DNA from: Thamnaconus septentrionalis
Lineage: Eukaryota > Chordata > Actinopteri > Tetraodontiformes > Monacanthidae
Assembly (NCBI GenBank): GCA_009823395.1
Contig: CM020501.1
Location: forward strand, 17,154,861-17,218,860
DNA length: 64,000 nucleotides
Direction: 5' to 3'
Program-made: the position numbers and the translations under genes
Shown: positions 14,529-28,181 of the stretch, one piece after another
Layout: every line of letters starts with the position of its first letter
Position numbering within the stretch: the first letter of the stretch is position 1
Notes under the pieces: model-generated
The model's input: the letters and a program-made list of their open reading frames with translations, nothing else
What the model was told of the DNA's origin: nothing
Databases searched by the model: none

Positions 14529-15855
14529 TTTGATGCGTTGTTGTTGTTTTTTTCTCTCTCTCTCTCTCATGAAATGAAGAGGGCTTCAAGTAAAAAACGA
14601 ATATCAATTGCTGCCAACAGCACCACAAAAGCTGTAGAGTTTGATTTTTCTTAGTGTGCCGGTTTGCTCTCCAGGGGCTTTAGTTTATGTACACTTTCTT
14701 GCACACAGCCTCAGACTGCTTCAATTCAGCTGTTTACCTCCGAGTCAAATTAATTTAGGAGATTAACTAGCTAATAAGAGCAGATCGCCTCACGTAATGA
14801 GTCACTCGCTATATTGCCGGCACTCCCAGGCCCTGGAAATCAAGAGGGATGGAGCGGCAGAGCACAGCTAATAAAAACAGATAAATATGGTCTAAATTTC
14901 GCTGGATTCTTATCTTATTATGTTTACGTTTAATAACGGTTGCCACACCAAGAAAAAAAGAACTAAGAAACAGGTGCTGCACTACAAAAAAACAAAAACA
15001 TATTTCAAATATACAATTGGTAATGTGGAAGGCTGTTTCTGTTGTGTAACTTCAGCCGTGTGTGACACTGTGTGATACTGTGTGTTACTTTTGTCCTGAT
15101 TAGTGCCTTCAGGTTCCTCAAGCGCGCTTTGATAATCTTTAAGTAGACTTCAAGTTCCACCGCTTGCAGATGAATGATATCAGTAGTACAGTTAGGGTGT
15201 GCTCGCATCACCTTCACAGTAAACAGACCAACCTGGGCGCTTTGAGAGCTAATCGAGAGCAAACAAGACATTTCTCTTGCAGCTTCCTCATTTTCACTCC
15301 GTCAGATCAAACCTCTCAGGTGGGTGTAATTTGTCCTAATACAGACTATTTATTGTCTAAAAAAAGGGAAATACAAGGCTGGAAAGAGATTTAGGGCAGT
15401 TTGTTTAATCGGCTTCTGGGAAGAGAAGCTTTATGGATCGATGAGCCAAACACCGTTTAACCCTAGGGCCCTACAGAAAAACACTTGCACTCCCAAAATT
15501 TGCATAGTATTCTGTGCCGTCGTACTGTATACATTAGTTGTGTCTCCCCCTACAGGCAGCTCGGACCCTGACGGATGACAGTATTAGAGATGAGCCATTA
15601 GCCCGCCTGACACTCCTTTTAACGAGGTGGAGCAGCACAGAGTGCACATTAGTCAGCCTGCTGTAGAGGGAAGTGCCTTCTTGCTAATGGAAATAAAATT
15701 GCATAACATCTTCTTGGAACTCTTGCAAAATGGTTGACGTGATCATGTGACGTGTTTTTTTAGTGCACCTCTAGGCGGTTTGATGATTTCACTGATCGAA
15801 CCCTAGGAAGCTGTCAGCCAGATATGTTGCTTCCCCTCAGTTAGGCAAGTTCGAA

Positions 15856-16184
15856 GTGGCCCTATTGTTATTATTATGGCCTTTACCAGATTTTAATAAA
15901 TTAATTTTGGTGGTCTACTCGTGGTAAACACGGTTTGTTCGGTCAAAAGCTACACAGTCCTCACAAAACAAGCCCTTCTCTGATGCAGCCTGAAAAAGTT
16001 ATTTTGGCTGCGCCCCCCTCCAGCCGCTCACTGCAAATGCTAGCTAGTTTCGGCGCAGTAACACAGAAAAAAAAAATATCATAGAAGTGCCTAAGATTTA
16101 ATTTTTCATATTTGGTGTGTTAGCAGTAACACAGAAAGACATGTTAAAGACCTGAAAAAGCCAGTTTTCATAATAGGACCCTGT
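15856..16184 (+). mobile_element. MITE-like element, family 1 copy 2 with visible TIRs
   Basis: Starts GTGGCCCTATTGTTATTATT then ATGGCCTTTACCAGATTTTAATAAATTAATTTTGGTGG in outline, and ends GTTAAAGACCTGAAAAAGCC then CATAATAGGACCC. The ends are imperfect inverted repeats (CCCTATTATG against CATAATAGGACCC). It is about 135 bp longer than the copy at 619-812, the extra sequence lying in the middle. No target-site duplication is obvious. It is probably a non-autonomous DNA transposon of a family common in fish; I cannot name the superfamily. Confidence 0.65.
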
Positions 16185-17344
16185 TAACGTTTTGTCAGCC
16201 TGCAGTGGTTGGCAGTGTCAGTGGTTAGATGGTGGATGAGATGTTTATTGTCTTCCCGGAGCTGCACCCGTCGACGCCAAGCCATAGTTTTAATCACTGT
16301 GACAAAAAAAAAAACTGTGCTGTGTAATGGTGCATTTTAATTTCGCTTCCTGCCTTTGACATCAAAGCCGAGATCATAAAACCAAAGATATTAAAGGGAC
16401 GCAATCGCAACCGAAACAATCGTCTGTTGTTTTATACTTCTCTAAACTGATAAAACTAAAAAAAAACCACAATATATTATCACTTTCCTCTCCGCCTCCA
16501 TCGCCTGCTGAATATTCCACTGCAGCGCCTGCTGCTATCATCCCTGATGTGCTTTTGAAAGGTGAGAAAATGCTAATAGGAAAATAATGACACAGAATAT
16601 TGTGCTCACATCGCGACTTCCCCGCGCTGAGAAAGCTCCAGGGTGGGATGGCGTGACTCTCCACGCTGACTCCACCATGACTCCGTCGACACGCCCACGT
16701 CTTCCGTCCCCCGTTGCCTCAGTGGCCCAGGCTCTGCCTCGTCTTCCCGGGTGGAAAGGGCAACTGGAATGAGGTGATCGTTATTCATTCTGCAAAATAT
16801 TCATGAAATATTTTATTGCAATGCTTTTATATGCCATCTAGTTTGCATACTTGCCGTAGCGTTTAGGGTAGACGCCGCGAGAGAGTTTGACGGTTGGACG
16901 CCATCCGAATACCGCCGTGCCATCCTCGTTGGCGGCAAACTGTCTTGCAGCAGTGAGTCAGGACATCGAGGTCGCAGGTCAGCCTGGCCGGTGCCTTGGC
17001 AAGACGAAGAATTTTGAAGGTCCCAAGTCGGACGTCTGTGCAGTTAATTTCAGTGACAAAACCACTGGAGGATCCTGACCTTGATCCCTGCCTCCTGCCC
17101 TCCAACACTGGTCGCAGATGTAAAATATATGAATCCGCTGTAAAAAAGAAGAAGTATCGTCGGTGTTAATACAACCCCACAGGCTCTCAAATAACTAAGT
17201 GGTTGTTAATATTCACATAAAATTATATTTGTAGCTTCACCATATTAGTTCCAGGGGAACCCAAGTTATATAGGTATTAAAGTATTACCAGCAGGATCTT
17301 ACGTAAAGACAAGGTTTATATTTTTCAACACACCAAATGAACTT

Positions 17345-17420
17345 GTTGAAATCAGCCCTTTCTGATGTCATAAAGAGCACTGATGGACCGTCCAGGTCAG
17401 AGACATCACTCCATCCTCTG
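17345..17420 (+). mobile_element. Palindrome-centred family, degenerate copy C
   Basis: CAGCCCTTTCTGATGTCATAA followed by ..CTGATGGACCGTCCAGG matches minus-strand copy B (CAGCCCTTTGTGATGTCACAA ... CTGATGGCCCAGG). The outer parts are not recognisable. Confidence 0.4.
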
Positions 17421-19375
17421 ACATCACGTCCCATCCTCTTTTTGGTTTGCTTCCTCAAAAATTAGACAATTTTTTTCTGCTACTCAGTCAAAGCTTGTTA
17501 AGCAACGTGGACTTTAACTTTCTCTTTTATTCAGATTTTATTCGGCTTAAAATTTAAATATTGTTTTTTACATTTTTTATTGTACATTCCTGTTGGATAC
17601 AAAAGAATATGTGAAAACAGGTGTAGTTATATGGGACTCTTTAATAAGCTCAACACCATCATTCATTCAAACTTCATTGAATGTCCAATACATCTCCCTA
17701 GAGAAGAACCAATAAATACTGCATGTCAGTGACGTGGCCTGTTACAGTAAATTGACACTAATAATTGTGTTTATTAAAGGGAAAAACCTGCAGCCATTTA
17801 GAGACAGTGTTGCATTGTTGTGTTAACATGTAAACGCTCCAGTACACAGTGTGTAGCAGCAACAGATTTGACAGCAAAGCCCCCTGCTTCTGACTCGTTC
17901 TGTCCCTCTGCTGCAAATTGAGTCAAATGGATTTCCATTCATCACAGCAGCAGATGGAAATTAATTTTCAGCACACTCATTCCCCACTCTCTCCAGCCAG
18001 GCTGTACATAAAAAAGCAAAGAGAGGTAAGTTTTCCCCATGTTTCAAATGGCACATTAAGCTGGTTAAATTTAAACAAACCCACTGGCACTGGAATATAA
18101 AACACCTGCCTATTATAATGGTGCTTCAAGAGTCCAATTTGGAATATGCAGCATAGACATTATTTCAGTTATTTCAATGATAAGCATTCTCATTATCAAG
18201 TGAAGTGTTTATCGTGAGTTGTTCAGTATACAATATGACAAAATTGAGTAGTATAAATTAAATTAAATTTCATCCAGTTGTGACAAAAAACACCTTCATT
18301 TTCTTTTTTTTTCTCTTACTATGCAGGTTAATTTGTCTGAACAGCAAATCAAGTCACTGTGCTTTAGAAATGCTGGCATCAATATTATCAATGCACTGAA
18401 CAATAAACAGTGGTCCCAAAACGGGGCCTTTGGGGATGCAAGGCTTACCTTTCAATACCTGTGATTTATGAACATTGATTGGCAAATATTGGGTTCCTGA
18501 TCTCCGGGTGTGGTCAGTGGTGTCAAATGCTGCTTTTTATGGTACTATTTAAATAGCACAGTTCTATTTATTTATATAGTTATTTCCTTAGTAGATTAGA
18601 ATTAGAGCCAACATAGTGCTCAAAGTCAACTTCACATCTTTCTGTGAACTGCATAAAGATCCACTTCTGCACTTTATCATAATATATTAATATGCACCTG
18701 TAGTGGTGCGAGCGACCGTGTCTTGTCCCCTGCATGGTGTCCGATCATATTCAGGCTGCAGGGGTCAGTAGCCTGCAGTGATTAAAAAAAAAAAAATGTC
18801 GGCAATTTATTATTTTCTGCATCATTTGGTCTCACAGACAGAGTGGCGGTGTCACATGAGGGTGAGATTGATGAATCGAGCCTAACGGGAAGCAGAGATG
18901 GGGGGGGGATAACCCTGTGACCCTGAGGGCTCGTGGCTGCTGGGCGGAGCCAGTCTGGCCAGACACCCGAGTGAGAGAAAGATATTTGTAAATGCATTAG
19001 TGTCGTGATGTATAGGATCCATGAGCAGCCTGTGATAAAGCTGGTGTCATGGGGAGAAAGATAAATACCTCGGCCCGTTGTCTGCAAGACAAATGTGTCC
19101 TTGGCCGGTTGAACCACAGTGTAGTATTATTTCAACTGTACTGTTAAGCATGATAGTGTCATGACTTGCTGGATGGTTGACTGACTGATGGGCGTGTCCT
19201 GACTTAGATATACATATTTATGGCTCTTTTTAAATTGAGATGAATGGGTTCTAGTTGATGCATGTAGATATATTCACCTTACCCATAGGCTCAGACTGAC
19301 TTATTTGCCATCCTGAGTGGACATTAGTCTTTGGCTCCATCATTGCATTGAGAGAACAGACAAAATAGGACATTG

Positions 19376-19690
19376 GCGAGTGCCCTCACAGCAAGACAGT
19401 TTCTGGTTCGATTCCGATATTAACCTTTCTGTGTGGAGTTTGAATGTTCGTCTCTGTGTCCAAACTCCATCTTCCTCCCACAGTTCAAAGACATGTTGAG
19501 CCACTGGGGGAACCCTTAATGTTTTGTGTTTGTGAGTGCGATGGGGTTTTTGTCTCTCTCTTTGGCCCTGTGATTAACTGTCAAGGGTCTAAGCAATCCT
19601 TCCCAGAAGACTGCTGCGATTGTCTCCATCATCACTGCGACCCAGAGTGAGCAGGAGAAGCAGTGATAGCCCTGAGACGGATGAACTGGT
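19376..19690 (+). mobile_element. Common teleost dispersed repeat, copy 2
   Basis: Same family as 6125-6362, keeping a different part: GCCCTCACAGCAAGACAG, CTGGTTCGATTCCGATATT, CTGTGTGGAGTTTGAATGTTC, CTTCCTCCCACAGTTCAAAG, then GGCCCTGTGATTAACTGTCAAGG, CATCACTGCGACCC and GACGGATGAACTGG. GGTTCGATTCC resembles a tRNA B box, but the element has no tRNA fold. Old and diverged. Confidence 0.75.
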
Positions 19691-22574
19691 GGATCGATGT
19701 GGGTGGGTGGATCCTAGTTGTTGCATCTACATGTCCCTAGATTGGTTGAATTGCACCTTTAAAGCATAGACAGTACAGAACAGAATACCGCTGCAGCAGG
19801 TATAAAAAGTTATTAATAGACTTGAAAACACTCAGTACTACTGCAAACGCCTTTTGTTTTCAGTGCCTGTGTAACATGGGGGAATAAAGGGCCTCTTTCA
19901 TGTTTTCTGCCTTGGCCTTGGGGTCTTGAATCAACGGACAGACAGGAGCGACTCATACTTTAGAGTTTAGTGGGTGGGAGGCATCTACACATGTGCCTGG
20001 CCTTCCCCGAGAACGCCAGCCAGCGCCCCTGCAGTGTTCACAATTTTGAAAATCTTGTTTTCTTAACTTTCACACCTGATATGCCGTCGTAAGCAGCCCT
20101 GTCGTTGTGTAAGAGTAGGATGCCTTCAAACAGACCCCTTTTATGCCACTTCTGGAACACGTTGACAGACACCCAAAGCTCAACTGATTAAAACACTGGC
20201 TCCCTTCTTTTATTATGTGTGCAAGGTGATACGTCAGTAGGTGTAAAAACAAAGGCTGTCAACATGACAAAGATGCTGTTCACTGCTGCTGCTGTTATAG
20301 GAGGCTTCCATGCTGTTGTCAGCAAACAAGAGAAAGTGTGGCTTCAGCTGCTGGTGGCTGTCTGTACACACTGAGACAGAAATGTGAGATTCCCTGGAAC
20401 AGCTACTTTTCAACTCCATGTTAGCAACTGGAACTGGGGTCAGGGGAGCCTGTCAAGATTTTGGCAGGTGATAATCTGCTGTCACGGTGTCTGTGTAGAA
20501 ATCTGACAGGAGATAAGATAAAAGTTTCGAGGAAGTCGTCAAATTTTGACATTTAAAAAAAGCCCAAGATGAAAAACATTAGTAATGTACAATATATAAG
20601 ACACTGATGAAGCAGCTGGACAATTACAAGAAGGTCTGAATCCATCAAAAATGATCAGGAACACCCTACTGCTATTCGTGTAAGGCAACATGTGAGCCTT
20701 TGGGAATTTCTTTTTTTTCTTCGCATTTGTCTCAACTGGTTACTGTTAAAACTCCTTAATCGTCTTTAAATCCTGGATTCATATGCAGCAAGGTCGGATG
20801 CTAAGCTTTGAACGCTAAGAAGGATCCTGTTGCCGAACAAAGTAACACTGATGGTGAGCTACCTATATTTTCACTGAATGGGCTGTAAACAGATGACGAA
20901 ACAAATGGGAGTATTCCGTTTTGCTGGCTTAAATTATGGAAGCTAGGTCAACATTAATTTTAAAAAATGATGATTCGCTCATTTACGATGCTGTAAAGGG
21001 AACATTGTTTTTACAACTTGTGTTTTTTCTTTGAATTCAAAGTCATAGCATGCAGCACTCGAAACTTCTGTTGGGATCGCTCCATTTACAATGTTCTCTT
21101 TATTCACACGGTCTGCCTAAAAATGACATTACGGGTCTAGCTTTTATGTGCATATTGTAGCCCACTCTGCCCACTCCTGTCTGATATTGACAAACTGTTT
21201 ACCCATAAATTTGTTACCATTTCCTTGAGAGTAGTACTTGCCGATACAGTGGAAAACGCAACAATCGGACATGACAGACGTCCAAAGCTGTAGCAACAGT
21301 AACAAAGGGAGGGGCGGGCCTTGGGGAAGAGTCAATTAGAGCTTTGAATAAATAATCACAACCATTCCACCTCCTCCTTCAGCCTGGCTGCTCCTCCATC
21401 ATGCACTGCTGCTTGTTTAAGTACCTGTAGCACCACTTGGCAGCGGCTTAATTCAAAGTCTTCAATTTGCACAAAGAAAATAACACATCCTAAGGAATGT
21501 GGTGTGTTCCATTTTAGGGGAAGCACATCAAATTTGTCGCCTTTAAATTTGTCGCCTTTAAGGCTGTTCGCAGGTGATGCCTGAGGAGCAACTTATGATT
21601 GCAGGAACAATGGGGGGCGCAAAAAACAATCAATAGCGACCATCTGGCAGCTGTGTTTGAAAGAGGACAGAGCTAGATCAGTGTGTGAGCTATATCTCAC
21701 TAATTCATGTTCAAAAGCTTCTTTTTTTTTGCAGAATTTGAACTCACCGTCGGAGCGCAAAAACCGTAATTATTAGGACGGCACAATGCAAGGTGCTGGT
21801 GCAGATGAGCACCAGCCGGCGTGAGTGTTTTCCTCCTCTAGTGTAGATGTGGAGACGGTGCGACGGATGGCTGCTGTCAGAACGAGCAGCCGATTGCAGA
21901 TTGATACGCAGGGTAGGCAGAAAGAGGGCGAGAGACGGAGGGTGGGGGCTGAGAAAGTGTGAGGAGCACGAGACTGATGGTAGACGACGACGTGGGTGGG
22001 AGATGAATCCTCCGCTCTTCCATCCCGGCCTAGGAGGACAGAGTACAGGTGCTGAGTGGTAAAGACTTGCTCGGTAATATCAGTGGGGGCCTCGCGTTCA
22101 CCTTTCCACTGAACCCTCCCGGCGGCGAAAAGGAGCAGAATCCTTTCTGGACTTTTAAGAATCGAAGGCGGGCCGCTGCCTGTAATTTGTATTAACCCGC
22201 CGTCCACCTCAGGCGTCTTCGGCGCGGCCGCGACGCCGATAGAAAGCGTGACAAATTACACAGTGTTAGTCGCACAGCGCACGCCCGCGGGCACCTGCAT
22301 GGCGAGGAGAGAAATTCATTACAGCAGCCTTTATCCCAGCGCTGACGGGAGCCTGTGTGTCTAGACAATAGAGACACAGAGGCGGCTGTTAGCGCTTTAA
22401 TACACCGTCTCCTATGCTGACAGGTTGACGTCTTTTATTTTGTTCTGTGTCGCACTGTAATTTCTCCCCTTTTCCGGTGGTGAAAAAAGAGGTTGTTTAA
22501 AGTGACGAAGAGATTGTTTGGTGCTCGACTGCTGAAACGACGAAAGTGCCCTCGTAAGCAACTGTGGTGTGTAT

Positions 22575-22600
22575 GTTTTTTTTGTTTGTTTGTTTGTTTG
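22575..22600 (+). repeat. (TTTG)n repeat
   Basis: A T run followed by five TTTG units. Confidence 0.9.
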
Positions 22601-22817
22601 CTTCCTGACCCAGAGTTCGATGGGATGATCAATACCTCCCTCTTACCTGTCATGTAGAGAGAAAGAGAGAGAGAGCTGCAGCCAGGGGTCAGTGAGCCTG
22701 GCATGATGAGTGGAAACATGACCTGCCTCAGGCACCACACGTCAGTTAAACAGCCGTGCTGTAAAGCTAAGATGTTACCACTGAACCGTTCTGAGTTCAG
22801 TGGCTGACACAGAAAAT

Positions 22818-23075
22818 GTAAGGTCCCATATTTTGCCTTTTACCTTAACACTTTCCAATGTTCCTCCATTATGTCAGTAAAATCCCTCCCCCACCAAAAA
22901 AGTGTGCTAAAACATGCAGGTCTAGAAAATTGGTCCCTTTGTGATGTCACAAAGGGCACCTTCACCTCTCCTAGGTTAGTGTCAGTGTTCTTTGAAAACC
23001 AACTTGTTTTTGTTCTCTTGTCCCAACATGAGGAAGATATCAACAACCTGGGGTGGCTGCAAACAGAGGGCTAAA
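22818..23075 (+). mobile_element. Palindrome-centred MITE-like family, copy A
   Basis: Begins near AAGGTCCCATATTTTGCC, carries a 22-bp near-palindrome (22935-22956, CCCTTTGTGATGTCACAAAGGG, one mismatch) and later GGTGGCTGCAAACAGAGGG (23052-23070). The last two landmarks recur, inverted, at 25978-26090. It is non-coding, and I infer a non-autonomous DNA element. Confidence 0.55.
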
Positions 23076-25285
23076 TATGCCGGATTCTGGAGCTCAATGC
23101 AGCAGATAAATAATTAGTCATGTGAAGCTGCTCTACTGCAAACCTGCATAAAAAATGAGTACTTGAAAGTAGGTATAGCCTCTTATGTAGACCTTTAATC
23201 ATTCTTAATAACACGCTCTTGTAAAATGTCACCACCATCTATATTTCTTCTTAGGTTCGTTCCCTTGTCTCCCATTTGCTGACAAGGCCATTTTTTTTAA
23301 GACCATTGGATAGTCAAATCCCACAGGGCACAAAACCGCATTTGTATGAGATGCGGAAAAGATGTAAGGAAACAGCTGATTGGACAAAACATGGTAGGGT
23401 CTTTGTAGGTTCCACAAGCAAAATGTTAACTATTGAATATTCCCTTTTTTCTGTTATTTGTCAAGCAGCCTTCTATGAAATTCCATGAAGTGCCCGATGT
23501 ATGATGATGGGAAAAAAATCCTGTTTTTGTTCACATATATACACATTTGAACAAAAACATACAGAAGAGCTGCCAGTGCCAGGGGGAGTTGGTCTGATTA
23601 GTGCTGATATTTTATCATCACTGTGTTCAGAAACCTCAGGCTGCATCCAGAATCACATCCAAGGATTCAGCTTTATAACAGCCACTGTGTCCCAGAGCAA
23701 AAACTACAAGATACAATCCATTCCGCCTTGGCTTGCCACTTCCCGCCTACTGCGCACTCCTGCGCATCGTCAGAAATTAGCCGTGACACAGACGACAGGG
23801 ATTTGGGAGGTCAGGCAGAGTTGAGGATATCATTGCGGGGAGGAAGACAGCTGAGCCAGTTAAAGATTTATGGAACGATGCCGTCGCCGAGCTCAGGTTC
23901 GCGAATATGCTTGCCGCGCCGCGGAAGCGATCGCTCAGGAAAAACAAAAAAAAAAAAACACTTGTCAAATTTAGCAATCAGATGCCAAGAGGCCTGTTTG
24001 CCGCGGCCCTGCATTCATTCGCGCATAGCATCCTCACGCTTCAGATGAAATATGCAGAGTATTTAGTTCCCGTCTCCCGTCCGCCGAGGCCCGGGGCATC
24101 TTCAAAGCGGCGAGATAAAAGTGTGCGCAGAGGTACACGATGACGCTGCTGATCCCGTCTCCATCTGTGCAACTTTTCTCAGGCTGGTTTGAAGGGCTCT
24201 GCCTCGCCCCGCCGGCAGCTCCACAACATCGGCCGCTGACGCAGCGAGTCGCGCCGTGAGACACGTCGACCTGCAGAGGTGAGTGACGTCGCTGGGAAGA
24301 TCCTTTCTGCTCGGTCATGGAAGGTGACTTCAGTCAGCCTCTGTCAGGGGATTAATAAACAGGCAGCAGATGGACAGACAGACTCGGGGGGGGGTGTCTT
24401 ACTTTATTTTGCCCGAGTCGTCACTCCCTGCCTCCCCTCTCGCATCACTCTGACCCCTGAGAGGAGCAGGAGGTCTCAGGTGGGCACCGCTTTCCCAGCA
24501 GGCGCACCATTACCTTCCCAGCTAACAAGCTGATGCGGCCGGCCCCCAGACTTCCTGGAAAAAAAACACACAAAAAAAACGACACCACGCAACACCCGAG
24601 CTGTGTTTAAATGAGACGGACGGAGGGATTTTCTTTATCGCTCGCACCGCTGCCATCGTCAGTGTCGGTCATCGATTCCATCGGAGGGAGATAAGCTGCG
24701 AGATAAACGAGAACAGGGGCGTCTGATTTGATTCGATGCAACCATGCAGTCAGTTTGTGACTCTGCAGGATGTAGTAAATGCTTTACCACACACACACAC
24801 GCACAGAGCTGGCAGCAGGTCCCCAGACCAAGGAACCAGTAGCTTACTCTCAGCATGGGAGAATCTTTTTTTGGGGGGTAGAGATTTAGAGCTACCTAAA
24901 CTGGGGCAGTAACGGGCTGCATTCAGCAGAGGGATGGTGTTTGGTGTTTGGTTTGGATGCTTGTGTTTCGTTTGAGTTGAAAGCGCTCGTTGTTATTCAC
25001 GTGACATCATCACAATTAGTGAGCCAGATCGGAGGCTCCGACAATCAGGGGGAGTTCTCTCAACCCTCGATTGATTTTCAATCTTATTTCCTGCTTGTTA
25101 CCTGTAGATGCCGGATTTGTTTTGATCTTTTTTGTCAGGTGTAAATGTCAACACAATTGGTTTGTCTACAAAGTGTTATTCACTGAGGCGAACTTGTGAA
25201 AGAATATTTCTAATTAAAGGTAATTATCCAGTCCAGAGGCAACAAAAAACTTTGTTGTGATTGTGCCAATTGTCTTTTCTTCTTC

Positions 25286-25306
25286 TTACTTACTTACTTA
25301 CTTACT
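25286..25306 (+). repeat. (TTAC)n repeat
   Basis: Five TTAC units following TTC triplets. Confidence 0.9.
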
Positions 25307-25977
25307 TCTTCACTTTCCCTTTTCTGGGGGTGAGCTGCTGCTGAGCTCAGGGTGCAACTCTGTGGCAGCGATTCTCATACTTTTGTGTTGGAGGCACAAC
25401 AGATTGCAAACCGAAAGGCACCGCTGCATTTCTGTATTTTTACTGCTCAAAACAGCCTCTAAACATGAGAAAACTCTTTATTTTTTAGGTTTCCACCCCA
25501 TTTTTTTTAATCTTCATTTATAATGCATTCAAAAGATTGAGTTAAACAAATTTTGTTCACTTGGCCTCCATGTTGCAGACCTGCATACATGTTGAATTTA
25601 AGGATTTAATTCCCTCCTCATTGTGTGTGTGAACCACAAAGAGCTCGTAGGAAAAAAAACAACCCATGCATCTCTTGTGTGCATGTGTTTCTCTCTGTCT
25701 GCGTCCAGTCTGAGCTGCTTGCTGTTCCGCCCTCAGCACGGTGCTCATCTCCACCAGTGGATCTAAGCGTTGCTCTGATACTCACCTCCCTTCGTATGTG
25801 GCCACATCCCATTGAGTGGAGGGGGAGAAGTCTCGCACTCACTGTCACCTTTGTCCTTGTTGGTCCAGTTTCTATGGATACATTGTTAGGGCAGATAACT
25901 GGCAACTGCTTCAGTGAAGCAGCCATGCATGGACAATTATCCAGAAGCACCTCTAGATCTTCAAAGGACAGCACAGT

Positions 25978-26095
25978 TAGCCCTCTGTTTGGCAGCCTCC
26001 TTTATGTCGGCTGGAGGCAAAGGGACCAAGCCAGCTGAGGGCGATGTCATTCGCCTGGGCCATCAGAACGTTGTGACATCACAAAGGGCTGGTTG
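25978..26095 (-). mobile_element. Palindrome-centred MITE-like family, copy B
   Basis: Read on the minus strand: AGCCCTTTGTGATGTCACAA (26090-26071), then about 70 bases, then GGAGGCTGCCAAACAGAGGG (26000-25981). The same two landmarks in the same order define copy A on the plus strand. Spacing is shorter, so internal sequence differs. Boundaries are uncertain. Confidence 0.5.
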
Positions 26096-26549
26096 TGAGA
26101 AGCACGTGCTGTAGTGCATGCTTTGTGAAAAAGTTGAACAAGGGAGAAAAAGAAGTGAAGGACGGAGTTCAATACCAGACTGGAGAGACACGTTAGAACA
26201 CAAACTGTGAATACAAGCACTGTTTCCCAATTCAGTGGGATATTGGTTTTCCTTCATTTGATTTCATTTGGGGAGATTTTCCCGACTACATCGAACCTAA
26301 CCGAGTCTGAAATCTGTCAATTACCTCTCAAATTCCTGATTTCATTTGCTTTCCTCTAAATAACAGAAGAATGAATCACACAGGGAACCTGGATAAAACC
26401 TGACTGACACCTTAAAAAGGAATGAAAGTTGACAATAGACCGATTGTCCAGTGTAATGCTTTGGTTCAAACCGTGGACGGCCGTAATACATTCATAATAA
26501 ACTGAAACACCGTGAAAGAATCCAGTTGTTCAGTCTCAAGTCTTCAGCT

Positions 26550-28181
26550 GATGGTCGACGAAGTCTCGTTTATTTGATCTTTTTAAATGTGCTCAAGGCA
26601 GAGAAAGAGTAAACACATGTTCTTTTAGAAAAGGACAGGTTCAGTGGAACATGGTAAAACCTCTCAGGGCAATTGTTCATTATACAAACAATACATTTAC
26701 GATCATTTTGACGTATATGTGTGCGATTACCAGGCACCACACACAGCAGTCGCTTTCTCTTCAATTATTTACACAAAGAGTAAGAGCATTAGCCCCCATG
26801 GCCGGAAATGCTTTGCGGTACAAATCTCAAAATAGCGTCCGTACAAGTCTTTGTTCACATCATAACAAAGTGGTACGCGTGTTCATATGCGTGTCAGTGT
26901 GAGAGCGGCGGACATGGCGGGAGACGGCGTGCGACACGGTGAGTTTGGCTTCACATGTGGCCAAGTGCTTTTTGTTTTTTCTTCTTTGTCTTTTCCCTGT
27001 GGCTTTAAGGAAAGGAGAGGGCGTGTGGCAGGACTGAGGAGGAGCGGAAAAAGACACTTGGCAAGAGGAAAGGGTCAGGCTGCTCGTGACTCACACACAC
27101 ACACACACACTCACACACGCACGCACTGGCAGTTGCGTTGAAACGCAGTAAACTCTGCTTTGTCTTCCTCCGCTGTCGGGAAATTTCACATTGTAGCCTC
27201 TTTTTCTCAGTCACGCACAGGCAGAAAGCCTTCGGTGCACAGTGTACGTTTCATACTTCCTGTCAGTCCGTGTGTGTAACATCATCATCATCAACATCAT
27301 CAGACAGTCATCTACAAGGTCATAGAAAATGAACAAAACAATTAATACAGGTCCTGGTAAAACGGTCGGACGTTGGTTCACACACGATACAGAAGCGTAA
27401 ACGAAAGAAAACAATGCATGTGTGTTTTTTTTAAAAAAACAAAAAACGTATGAGTCTTTTTCAGTTTTTGCTACTGAAACAGTAAGCAAGGAGCCCCTTT
27501 GTCCCATTGGTCCTTGCGCTGAGAGTGCGACGCAACAGACGGAAAGATAGAGAGAAGAAAAAAAAAAAAAAAACGAACAGGTCAGAGCGTACGCTGTCCG
27601 ACGTCACAAACGAGGGGTTGTGAGGAGATTGTCAAGGCCTTCGCATCGTGAATGAGGTCACATTTTTGAGTCGTGGTGTCTTTTTTTTTTTCCCTTTCTT
27701 TCTTTTTTTTCTGTAAACCCCTCGCCCCCTGTGCAAGTCCATCCTCCGTTGCCGTTGGTTGTGTGCATGCATCACAGGGGCCGCTACCCAGTCTGTCCAG
27801 TCATTGTGTTTTCGATGAAGGGTGGGGTGTGGGGTCGGTAGGGGTGGGCGAGAGGGGTGACGAGATAAAAAAAAAAAAAAAAAAAAAAGCCCACAATCCA
27901 TAGAAGCAGCTCTGGTAAAGTCTCCTCTGCAGACGCAGTGAATGAGCTCAATCTTATTCTAAATCCCTTTTCTGCAGCTCACTACTACCCTTTGATCTGT
28001 TAAACACCCCGTTCGTTTCCGGCACAAGTCCCTGAAAGTTAAAAAAAAAAAACACTCACAATCTCCCCTGCTGCGCACAGCTTTGCACCCCAAGTACAAC
28101 TTTAAATTCATGGCAGCAGGCGGACCAAAAATATATATTGTAAAAAAAAATTCCATCAAAGCCGTCCGTCCGCACACAACC
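26550..28181 (-). other. Putative adra2c 3' UTR
   Basis: No ORF with protein character occupies this stretch. On the minus strand the first AATAAA I find after the receptor stop is at 26574-26569 (plus TTTATT), which would give a 3' UTR of about 1.6 kb. The sequence just beyond it on the minus strand has a loose GT/T-rich run near 26500-26520. It contains A/T homopolymers at about 27558-27573 and 27867-27888, a CA repeat at 27091-27120 and ATC triplets near 27280-27300. The polyadenylation site is inferred; an earlier non-canonical signal is possible. Confidence 0.4.
26569..26574 (-). terminator. Candidate polyadenylation signal AATAAA for adra2c
   Basis: Plus-strand TTTATT gives the canonical AATAAA hexamer on the gene's strand, about 1.6 kb after the stop codon. 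It is the nearest perfect hexamer I noticed in that direction. Confidence 0.35.

Noticed and set aside
21530..21559. 15-bp tandem duplication AAATTTGTCGCCTTT
   Set aside because: A real two-copy duplication, but trivial replication slippage with no sign of function.
22683..22800. Possible tRNA-derived SINE or minus-strand copy of the 6125/19376 repeat (GTTCAGTGGTAACATCTTAG on minus)
   Set aside because: Only a short resemblance to the repeat head; no adequate A/B box spacing.
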